From Bacteroidales bacterium (GTDB lineage: Bacteria; Bacteroidota; Bacteroidia; Bacteroidales; UBA932), in contig JABUTQ010000280.1 in NCBI GenBank assembly GCA_021443605.1, positions 1 to 6,792 on the forward strand: 6,792 nucleotides of DNA, written 5' to 3'. Each line of letters begins with the position of its first letter. Position 1 is the stretch's first letter. The notes beneath the pieces were generated by a model, which worked only from the letters and a program-made list of their open reading frames with translations, did no database searches and was not told where the DNA came from. Position numbers and translations under genes: made by a program. Of this stretch, positions 1 through 5,569 are shown in pieces.

Positions 1-22
1 TATTTTCCATAAAAGTGGCCAT
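1..22 (-). CDS. Possible start of a leftward gene, cut by the left edge
   Basis: On the minus strand an ATG at 22-20 opens a frame reading MATFMEN with no stop before the window edge; a second in-frame ATG lies at 10-8. Only seven codons are visible, so no family can be assigned and the frame may be chance. The main support is context. The intergenic stretch to its right contains operator-like dyads and a possible minus-strand -7 element at 171-178, as expected between divergent genes. Confidence 0.2.
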
Positions 23-167
23 ACAGTCAAAAAAATACAAAATCTTTACTTTATATAAATTTTATAAGATACTGAGTTACAGCAAATAAGATGCAATAAT
101 TATAGATATAACTAAAAGTAATAAATAATTTACTACCAGATCAATAAAAGGTCGAAATAAAGTGTAT

Positions 168-179
168 TTACAAAAGTAA
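168..179. promoter_or_regulatory. Operator-like dyad 1 (TTACAAAAGTAA)
   Basis: This is an imperfect inverted repeat, with TTAC and GTAA arms around AAAA; flanking bases extend it to TTTACAAAAGTAAA at 167-180. It is the first of three similar dyads. Compared with the TACA-N2-TGTA operator of BlaI/MecI/CopY-type winged-helix repressors it has one mismatch (TACAAAAGTA). It overlaps a possible minus-strand -7 element (TACTTTTG on the minus strand, 178-171). The regulator is not in the window, so its identity is inferred only from the motif. Confidence 0.45.
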
Positions 180-191
180 ACCCATTAAACT

Positions 192-207
192 AATTACAAT
201 TGTAATT
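192..207. promoter_or_regulatory. Operator-like dyad 2, perfect 16-bp palindrome
   Basis: AATTACAATTGTAATT is a perfect palindrome with the core TACAATTGTA. It matches the TACA-N2-TGTA pattern known for BlaI/MecI and CopY repressors. Its centre is 26 bp from dyad 1 and 34 bp from dyad 3. It is the strongest of the three sites and the natural anchor for a cooperative repressor. In such AT-rich DNA a single palindrome could arise by chance; three copies of the same motif make that less likely. Confidence 0.5.
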
Positions 208-227
208 TAAAACTTTACGACAATATA

Positions 228-239
228 TTACAAATGTAA
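228..239. promoter_or_regulatory. Operator-like dyad 3 (TTACAAATGTAA)
   Basis: The core TACAAATGTA matches TACA-N2-TGTA exactly, and the arms TTAC/GTAA are shared with dyads 1 and 2. It lies directly upstream of the expected -33 region of the promoter for the QueA-family gene. A bound repressor here could hinder RNA polymerase at that promoter. Which gene is the real target, this one or a leftward gene outside the window, cannot be decided. Confidence 0.45.
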
Positions 240-240
240 A

Positions 241-272
241 TTAGCAATAGTTTGCGAGATTGACTAACTTTG
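241..272 (+). promoter_or_regulatory. Bacteroidetes-type promoter for the QueA-family gene
   Basis: TAACTTTG at 265-272 is an exact match to the Bacteroidetes -7 consensus TAnnTTTG. The -33 element is weak: TTAG at 241-244, 20 bp upstream, is the closest to TTTG. Transcription would start about 279, giving a leader of roughly 15 nt before the ATG at 294. A second TTTG at 251-254 is too close to serve as the -33 box. Confidence 0.55.
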
Positions 273-293
273 CGCTCCCTTAGATAATACGAT

Positions 294-1520
294 ATGGAGC
301 GCTGCCTTATAAAGATAGAAGATTATAATTATCCGTTGCCGGAAGAAAGAATCGCCAAATATCCTCTCAAAAACAGAGATGATTCCAAACTTCTTGTAAA
401 TGTCGATGGAACTTTCAAGGATGAAAAATTCGTGAATATAGCAGAATATCTTCCCGAGAACTCACTGATGATATTTAATGAAACAAAGGTGGTTCCGGCT
501 CGTCTCTTGTTTCAGAGGCAGACCGGTGCAGTAATCGAAATATTCTGCCTTGAACCCTATCACCCTGAAGATTACCAAATATCTTTTGCTCAAACAGCAT
601 CTTGCAGATGGAAGGCAATCGTGGGAAACGTGAAAAAATGGAAAGGAGATACGCTTCATCTTTACACACAAGCCGATACCTCAGCAGAGATTACTTCAAT
701 TGATATGAAGGCTAATCTCATAGAAAGGGTTGACAATACTTGCATAGTGGAATTTTCGTGGGATGGCGGGCTCTCTTTCAGTAAAGTGATTGAACTATGC
801 GGCAAGATTCCCGTGCCGCCATATCTCAACCGTGATACGGAAGCCATTGATTATGTGCGCTATCAGACGATGTATGCCAGAAATGACGGATCGGTTGCCG
901 CTCCAACCGCGGGGCTTCATTTCACGGAGCGTGAAATAGGGCAAATCAAGGCTAAAGGGATCGAGACAGACTATTTGTGTCTGCACGTCGGGGCGGGAAC
1001 TTTCCTTCCCGTGAAGAGTGAATTCATTGCCGACCACAAAATGCATAGTGAACCATTCTCCGTTTCGGTGAAATTTTTAGAAAAACTGTTGCAATTTGTG
1101 AATAACAAACCTGTTATATCAGTAGGAACCACATCTACAAGATGCTTGGAATCACTATATTACATAGGTGTACATTGTATCGAGCGAGGCGAACCTGGCT
1201 TTGTTGACCAGTGGGAGCCTTATCGCGATGAGGGCTACTCATATTCGGCTGCGGAGGCGCTGGATGCACTGATAGTTTATATGAAATCCCACAACCTCAG
1301 TCAAATTTCCTCCAGAACTTGTCTGATTATAGTTCCCGGATTCAAATATAGGATAATATCGTACTTGGTGACAAATTTCCATCAGCCCCAAAGCACTCTG
1401 CTTCTGCTTGTTGCCGCATTGATAGGAGAGCAGTGGAAGGGGATGTACCAATTTGCTCTCGACAATGGTTTCAGGTTCTTGAGCTATGGTGATTCTTCAT
1501 TATTGAAAAATTTTTATTAA
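294..1520 (+). CDS. queA: S-adenosylmethionine:tRNA ribosyltransferase-isomerase, QueA family (long form)
   Basis: QueA transfers and isomerises the ribosyl moiety of S-adenosylmethionine onto 7-aminomethyl-7-deazaguanine at the tRNA wobble position, giving epoxyqueuosine in the cytosol. Family blocks are present in order: EDYNYPLPEERIAKYP (9-24), FNETKVVPARL (61-71), VPPYLNR (174-180), YQTMYARNDGSVAAPTAGLHF (190-210), LHVGAGTFLPVKSEFIADHKMH (230-251), SVGTTSTRCLES (276-287), VPGFKYRIISYLVTNFHQPQST (347-368) and RFLSYGDSSLL (394-404). At 408 residues it exceeds the usual 340-350. The extra length lies around residues 85-160 and 290-345. I recall a long form of this kind in Bacteroidetes, sometimes beside a standard QueA. 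The ATG at 294 is the only Met that keeps the N-terminal block. The catalytic core looks intact. Whether it is the main QueA or a paralogue with a shifted role is open, so the symbol denotes the family. Confidence 0.85.
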   Translation: MERCLIKIEDYNYPLPEERIAKYPLKNRDDSKLLVNVDGTFKDEKFVNIAEYLPENSLMIFNETKVVPARLLFQRQTGAVIEIFCLEPYHPEDYQISFAQTASCRWKAIVGNVKKWKGDTLHLYTQADTSAEITSIDMKANLIERVDNTCIVEFSWDGGLSFSKVIELCGKIPVPPYLNRDTEAIDYVRYQTMYARNDGSVAAPTAGLHFTEREIGQIKAKGIETDYLCLHVGAGTFLPVKSEFIADHKMHSEPFSVSVKFLEKLLQFVNNKPVISVGTTSTRCLESLYYIGVHCIERGEPGFVDQWEPYRDEGYSYSAAEALDALIVYMKSHNLSQISSRTCLIIVPGFKYRIISYLVTNFHQPQSTLLLLVAALIGEQWKGMYQFALDNGFRFLSYGDSSLLKNFY

Positions 1521-1552
1521 ATTCGCGTCCCAAATTAAGATTTTATATTAAA

Positions 1553-2338
1553 ATGAATAAAATTAGACCATATATAGCTACGATTGTAATCATTTTGTGC
1601 GCAATTTCCGCGTTCGAACTGATTCCAAATATCTCCATTAAAGAACTGATAACCAGTCTATCCGACGGCATCGGCAACACCATTTACTGGATTGTTTCAT
1701 TTGTATTGGCTTGTGCCGGCATAACACTTTTCTCTATGTCGGGCATCGTCAAGAGAAATGAGTTGACGAAAGTTGTAATATTTAGACTTTGCTGGTGCAT
1801 AGGTGCCGGATTGCTTGGATATGGTGCCGCTACACTTGTAAATACATCTCCCGGAGATTCGATTTTTAGCGGACAGTTTACAAAGATACTCCTGTATGCG
1901 ATAATCATTTTGTTTACATCTGTAATTTATTTTAATGCTGCAAAACGAGCCGGAAAGAAGGTCAGCTCCAATTCAATCAGAAGGAGCGCAGCTTCATCCG
2001 GAACACTCAAATACGCATACGGATATTTCTACTCGGCACTGATTTGGAGCGTCCTTTTCGGGCTCATAATCGTGTTGTTTTTCCAAGATTCAACCCTTCC
2101 CGGCGATTATTTCTTCCCTTGCGGAGCAGCTTCGCTTCTGATGTTCGTATTTTTCTTCGTCAGATTCAAGATTTTTCCGCTTCTGTCGTTGATAACCCTT
2201 TTGTTACAATTTTTCGCATCTCTATATCAAGGGCTCATTATCAGTCAAATAGATTTGCCGTATTATTCAATTTTGCTATATCTTTCCACAGCTACTGTTC
2301 TTCCTCTGATAGATATGTATTGCAGGGATGAGATTTAA
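1553..2338 (+). CDS. Unrecognised polytopic membrane protein
   Basis: I do not recognise this 261-residue protein. It is strongly hydrophobic, with about eight likely membrane segments near residues 7-25, 42-62, 76-96, 110-128, 158-177, 186-203, 206-230 and 237-254. A basic loop at about 130-155 (KRAGKK, SIRRS) is probably cytoplasmic. No catalytic motif, transporter signature or signal-peptide cleavage site is evident, and charged residues inside the membrane segments are few. It begins 32 nt after the QueA-family stop and ends 21 nt before the acyltransferase start, so co-transcription is likely. The start follows an A/T-rich leader (TATATTAAAATG) with no Shine-Dalgarno. The neighbouring acyltransferase hints at an envelope or lipid role, but nothing in the sequence itself shows this. 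I am confident it is a gene and have no functional call. Confidence 0.75.
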   Translation: MNKIRPYIATIVIILCAISAFELIPNISIKELITSLSDGIGNTIYWIVSFVLACAGITLFSMSGIVKRNELTKVVIFRLCWCIGAGLLGYGAATLVNTSPGDSIFSGQFTKILLYAIIILFTSVIYFNAAKRAGKKVSSNSIRRSAASSGTLKYAYGYFYSALIWSVLFGLIIVLFFQDSTLPGDYFFPCGAASLLMFVFFFVRFKIFPLLSLITLLLQFFASLYQGLIISQIDLPYYSILLYLSTATVLPLIDMYCRDEI

Positions 2339-2359
2339 TATTTAGTTCTTTTTTGTACG

Positions 2360-3493
2360 ATGACACACTCTTTGGATACAATATTTGACTCTATAAGACC
2401 ATATAACGACGAGGAGACGGCGGCTGCAATGCAGAGAATCAAGGGAAGCCCTATGCTTCCAATGATAGAAAGCTACGTATTTCCGGACAAAGACAAAGGT
2501 TATTTGGCCAATCTCCTGGCCGACATCAAAGGTGTTGACGACTTTCAACAGCGTGTGATGAAGGATGTGGTTGAACGGGTTGTTTACAAAACTACACAAG
2601 GATTGACGGTTGGAGGATTAGATAATCTTGTAAACAAAGACGGAAAACCGGGTAAGTTTTTACTTTTGTCAACACATCGTGACATCGTGTTGGATCCTGC
2701 ATTCATACAATTGGTTTTTAACAGAAGTTCCTTCCCCACCACCGAAATTGCTGTTGGTGACAATCTTTTCTACAATCCCGAAGTGAAGGATATGATGTCC
2801 TCCAACAAGATGGTTGTAGTGAAACGAAGCGGATCTTCCCGTGAGATATATGAATCTTCATCCCTATTGTCGGAATATATCCGCCTTCAAGTTTCTTCTC
2901 AAAACAGTTCAGTGTGGATAGCCCATCGTCAAGGTCGCACGAAAGACGGACACGACATAACAGAGAAAGGTCTTCTCAAAATGCTGGACATGAGTGGTTC
3001 TGGCACTTTTGAAGAAAATTTCCTTGAGATTCCCATAGTTCCAGTGGCTATTTCATACGAATATGAGACTTGTGGCGCATTAAAGGCTTTGGAATTATAT
3101 ACAAGGGAAATGAACGGCGGTGTTTATGAAAAAAAGCCTGGCGAAGATTTGAACAGTATGGTGCAAGGGTTCAAGCAGCCTAAGGGAAGAGTACATATCC
3201 AATTCTGCAAACCTCTCTCGCAGAGTGAGATATATGGAGGTGAGTCGCTTTCTAAAAATGAAAAATTTAATCGCCTTGCAGCTTTGATAGATTCAAAACT
3301 CTTGGAGGCATACAAACTTTGGCCTTCGAATTATATTGCTGCCGATTTAGTCAAAAACGGAACTGAATATTCCAATATGTACACCGCTGAGGATAAGGAA
3401 AAGTTCCTGAACCACATTGAATCCGAGACTTCAGGAATGCCTGAAGCCGTGAAACTCAGGCTGTTGTATTTGTATGCCGCACATATAGGATAA
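2360..3493 (+). CDS. PlsB/PlsC-like (LPLAT superfamily) acyltransferase
   Basis: This is probably a glycerol-3-phosphate or lysophosphatidate acyltransferase acting at the inner face of the cytoplasmic membrane. Visible acyltransferase blocks are motif I as STHRDIVLDPAF (104-115; His106 with Asp108 or Asp112, so the spacing is not the textbook HX4D), motif II around GDNLFYNPEVKDMM to KMVVVKRSGSSRE (133-161), motif III as IAHRQGRTKDG (187-197), and motif IV as IPIVPVAISYEYE (224-236). The length of 377 residues is longer than PlsC and far shorter than PlsB. No membrane segment is evident, suggesting a peripheral protein. Motif III normally carries Glu (EG.R); here the position is Gln191, encoded by CAA. 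The C-terminal 100 residues are helical-looking and unassigned. It lies 21 nt after the membrane-protein gene, probably in the same transcript. The fold assignment is firm; the substrate is inferred. Confidence 0.8.
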   Translation: MTHSLDTIFDSIRPYNDEETAAAMQRIKGSPMLPMIESYVFPDKDKGYLANLLADIKGVDDFQQRVMKDVVERVVYKTTQGLTVGGLDNLVNKDGKPGKFLLLSTHRDIVLDPAFIQLVFNRSSFPTTEIAVGDNLFYNPEVKDMMSSNKMVVVKRSGSSREIYESSSLLSEYIRLQVSSQNSSVWIAHRQGRTKDGHDITEKGLLKMLDMSGSGTFEENFLEIPIVPVAISYEYETCGALKALELYTREMNGGVYEKKPGEDLNSMVQGFKQPKGRVHIQFCKPLSQSEIYGGESLSKNEKFNRLAALIDSKLLEAYKLWPSNYIAADLVKNGTEYSNMYTAEDKEKFLNHIESETSGMPEAVKLRLLYLYAAHIG

Positions 3494-3509
3494 CATTGTG
3501 ATTATTCCA

Positions 3510-3540
3510 TTGCTTTTTCTGAAAATAGTTTGTATATTCG
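3510..3540 (+). promoter_or_regulatory. Candidate promoter of the lysine-fermentation operon
   Basis: TTG at 3510-3512 is followed after exactly 20 bp by TATATTCG at 3533-3540. This matches the Bacteroidetes -33/-7 arrangement (TTTG, 19-21 bp, TAnnTTTG) with one mismatch in the -7 box. Transcription would start near 3547, leaving a leader of about 70 nt before the ATG at 3616. The 122-nt gap here is the largest between genes after position 294, as expected if a new transcript begins. No operator-like dyad or terminator hairpin was seen in the gap. Confidence 0.45.
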
Positions 3541-3615
3541 CGTAATAAAATGGCGTTGGCGTTTTTGTATGAATGCCGATGTTGTTTATTAACGGTACTA
3601 TACAAAACTATCTAT

Positions 3616-4272
3616 ATGATGAAAAAGGCAATTTCTCTTCAGGATGCCGTTGCTTTGGTCAAAGACGGCATGACTATTATGGTGGGAGGTTTTCTTGGTA
3701 ATGGTGGCCCCAATGAAATTATGGATGCCCTTGCCGAAAGCGGAGTCAAAAATCTCACCGTCATTTCCAATGATACTGTTTTCGACAATAAAGGTTGGGG
3801 AAAACTAATTGTAAATCACCAGGTTAAAAAGACTGTAGCATCTTATGTCGGTGGTAATTCCGCTTTCAACGAGCAGTTTATCAGCGGCGAGATGGAGTGT
3901 GAGTTTGTCCCGCAGGGCACTCTGGCAGAAAGAATCCGCGCAAAAGGTTGCGGTCTTGGCGGAATCCTTACCCCCACTGGGGTAGATACCATTGTAGAAG
4001 AAGGGAAGCAGAAATTGAATGTCGATGGCAAAGACTACCTTCTTGAACTGCCGCTTCGTGCAGATATCGCCTTTATCGGCGGCACAGTGGTTGACGAGTC
4101 TGGAAACGTGTTCCATCGCGGAACAACCAAAAATTTCAATCCCCTTATGGCTTCAGCTGCGGATGTTGTTGTGGTAGAGGCAGAAGAGATTGTTCCTGTA
4201 GGGAAGATTGAGCCCGAAATGGTACATACTCCGGCTCTGTTCATCGATTACATCTACAAAAAACAGGGCTGA
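3616..4272 (+). CDS. atoD: CoA-transferase alpha subunit (AtoD-like; butyryl-CoA:acetoacetate CoA-transferase)
   Basis: This is the alpha subunit of a class I CoA-transferase. In lysine fermentation the complete enzyme moves CoA from butyryl-CoA to acetoacetate, yielding butyrate and acetoacetyl-CoA. DGMTIMVGGFLGNGGP (17-32) fits the family-1 CoA-transferase signature of the alpha subunit. GTLAERIRAKGCGLGGILTPTG (101-122) and FNPLMASAADVVVVEAEEIV (174-193) are also typical. The 218-residue length is normal. The frame stays open to an ATG at 3550, which would add 22 hydrophobic, Cys-rich residues unlike the family. The ATG at 3616 is preferred because its leader, AAACTATCTATATG, recurs at kal; an ATG at 3619 is also possible. 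The catalytic glutamate of these enzymes sits on the beta subunit, which is not next to this gene or anywhere in the window. Substrate choice is inferred from the operon. Confidence 0.85.
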   Translation: MMKKAISLQDAVALVKDGMTIMVGGFLGNGGPNEIMDALAESGVKNLTVISNDTVFDNKGWGKLIVNHQVKKTVASYVGGNSAFNEQFISGEMECEFVPQGTLAERIRAKGCGLGGILTPTGVDTIVEEGKQKLNVDGKDYLLELPLRADIAFIGGTVVDESGNVFHRGTTKNFNPLMASAADVVVVEAEEIVPVGKIEPEMVHTPALFIDYIYKKQG

Positions 4273-4307
4273 CAGCCGAATCTCCGAAACTAATACAAAC
4301 TATCTAT

Positions 4308-4697
4308 ATGGAAAAACTTAAATCTATGATCCGCGTCCGTATGAGCGCGAAGGATGCTCATTATGGCGGAAATCTTGTTGACGGGGCGCATATGCTTCAC
4401 CTCTTTGGGGATGTCGCCACCGAACTTCTCATCCTAAGGGATGGCGATGAAGGGCTTTTCAAAGCGTATGATATGGTCGAATTCATCGCACCCGTCTATG
4501 CCGGCGATTTTATTGAAGCCACCGGAGAGATTGTTTCCGAGGGAAATACTTCAAGAAGGATGATTTTTGAGGCTAAAAAAGTGATTGCTCCCCGGCCCGA
4601 CATCAGCGATTCTGCTGCAGATGTGCTGGAGGAGCCGATTGTAGTTTGTCGTGCAAGCGGCACTTGTGTCACACCAAAATCTTGCCAAAGGAAATAG
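4308..4697 (+). CDS. kal: 3-aminobutyryl-CoA ammonia-lyase
   Basis: Kal removes ammonia from L-3-aminobutyryl-CoA to give crotonyl-CoA, the step after Kce in lysine fermentation. The 129-residue protein has the compact hotdog-fold size of the family. I recognise its conserved stretches: SMIRVRMSAKDAHYGGNLVDG (6-26), LFGDVATELLI (32-42), DGDEGLFKAYDMVEFIAPVYAGD (45-67) and EEPIVVCRASGTCVTP (108-123). The start at 4308 follows the AAACTATCTATATG leader shared with the upstream CoA-transferase gene; a downstream ATG at 4327 would cut into the conserved N-terminus. It begins 35 nt after the CoA-transferase stop and ends 4 nt before kce, so translational coupling with kce is likely. Without the neighbours the hotdog fold alone would be ambiguous; the kce-kdd-kamA context makes the call firm. 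Confidence 0.93.
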   Translation: MEKLKSMIRVRMSAKDAHYGGNLVDGAHMLHLFGDVATELLILRDGDEGLFKAYDMVEFIAPVYAGDFIEATGEIVSEGNTSRRMIFEAKKVIAPRPDISDSAADVLEEPIVVCRASGTCVTPKSCQRK

Positions 4698-4701
4698 GGA
4701 T

Positions 4702-5535
4702 ATGGATAAACTTATCATCACGGCCGCAATCTGCGGAGCTGAAGTTACCAAAGAGCAGAATCCTGCCGTTCCCTACACTGTCGAAGAGATTGTAAAAGAG
4801 GCCAAAAGCGCCGTTGACGCCGGTGCGGCCATAGTTCATCTCCATGTCCGTTTCGATGACGGCACCCCCACACAGAGCACTGCCCGTTTTCAGGAGTGCA
4901 CGGATGCAATATATAAGGTGTGTCCGGATGTCATAATTATTCCATCCACCGGCGGGGCAGTTGGGATGAGCCCCGAGGAGAGGCTGCAATCCACTGATAC
5001 TGTGCCTGTTCCTGAAATGGCCACCCTCGACTGCGGCACCTGCAATTTCGGAGACGAAATATTCGACAATACTATGCCTACGATGCGCGCTTTCGGAAAA
5101 AGGATGATTGAGCGCGGTATCAAGCCTGAATACGAGTGCTTTGAAATGGGACACCTCGATACGATTCTGAATATGGCTCGCAAAGGGCAGGTTCCCGGTG
5201 CTCCGATGCAGTTCAATTTCGTACTCGGAGTTCCCGGTTGTACTCCCGCCACAGTGGACAATCTATGCTGGTTGGTGAATAAGATTCCCGCAGGAAGCAC
5301 CTGGACAGTCACTGGTGTGGGGCGAAATGCCTTCCCGATGGCAGCCGCAGCCATTGCAATGGGTGGGAATGTCCGCGTTGGCTTCGAAGATAATCTCTAT
5401 CTTGAAAAAGGTGTCCTTGCAAAATCAAACGGCGAGCTTGTGGCAAAGGTCGTCCGTCTGGCAAAGGAGCTTGGTCGTCCGATTGCCACCAGCGCAGAGG
5501 CCCGCGAGATTCTCGGTCTCGCACCAAAGAAATAA
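4702..5535 (+). CDS. kce: 3-keto-5-aminohexanoate cleavage enzyme (BKACE family, formerly DUF849)
   Basis: Kce condenses (S)-5-amino-3-oxohexanoate with acetyl-CoA and splits the product into acetoacetate and L-3-aminobutyryl-CoA. The protein is a zinc-dependent TIM barrel of 277 residues, the usual length. Expected residues are visible: Glu14 in the first strand (IITAAICGAEVTKE), the zinc pair His46 and His48 in IVHLHVRFDDGTPTQ, the PSTGGAVGMSPEERL segment (81-95), and the late Arg225/Glu229/Asp230 set in GGNVRVGFEDNLYL, which fits the third zinc ligand and the catalytic Arg-Asp pair of the family. The ATG at 4702 gives the standard MDKLIITAAICGAEV start; an upstream in-frame ATG at 4651 would overlap kal and add 17 unrelated residues. 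The gap to kal is 4 nt. Other BKACE members act on different beta-keto acids, but the neighbours fix this substrate. Confidence 0.94.
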   Translation: MDKLIITAAICGAEVTKEQNPAVPYTVEEIVKEAKSAVDAGAAIVHLHVRFDDGTPTQSTARFQECTDAIYKVCPDVIIIPSTGGAVGMSPEERLQSTDTVPVPEMATLDCGTCNFGDEIFDNTMPTMRAFGKRMIERGIKPEYECFEMGHLDTILNMARKGQVPGAPMQFNFVLGVPGCTPATVDNLCWLVNKIPAGSTWTVTGVGRNAFPMAAAAIAMGGNVRVGFEDNLYLEKGVLAKSNGELVAKVVRLAKELGRPIATSAEAREILGLAPKK

Positions 5536-5569
5536 ATAATTGAAAATAAATAACTTAAAATAAACTACT

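Noticed and set aside
50..59. TTTATATAAA palindrome in the AT-rich left region
   Set aside because: Short A/T-only palindromes are expected by chance in such sequence, and it does not share the TTAC/GTAA arms of the three dyads.
1504..1519. AAAAATTTTT run near the end of the QueA-family gene as a terminator
   Set aside because: It lies within the coding sequence, has no GC stem, and is followed by a co-oriented gene only 32 nt later.
1518..1525. TAAATTCG as a promoter for the membrane-protein gene
   Set aside because: It is one mismatch from the -7 consensus but has no -33 TTG at the right distance and overlaps the upstream stop codon. Read-through from the QueA-family gene is simpler.
2044..2331. 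Alternative plus-strand frame of 95 residues inside the membrane-protein gene
   Set aside because: It is fully nested in the longer hydrophobic frame, and its Arg/Phe/Ser-rich product resembles a frame-shifted reading.
3550..3615. Upstream ATG extending the CoA-transferase gene by 22 residues
   Set aside because: The extension is hydrophobic and Cys-rich, unlike AtoD N-termini. The ATG lies only a few bases from the predicted transcription start, and the shared leader points to 3616.
4651..4701. Upstream ATG extending kce by 17 residues
   Set aside because: It would overlap the end of kal, and the added residues do not belong to the family. The 4702 start gives the standard N-terminus, with His46/His48 at the expected positions.
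4669..5354. Long minus-strand open frames (about 150-160 residues) opposite kce
   Set aside because: They are antisense to a strongly conserved kce gene, overlap each other, and show no recognisable protein features. They are by-products of the kce codon pattern.
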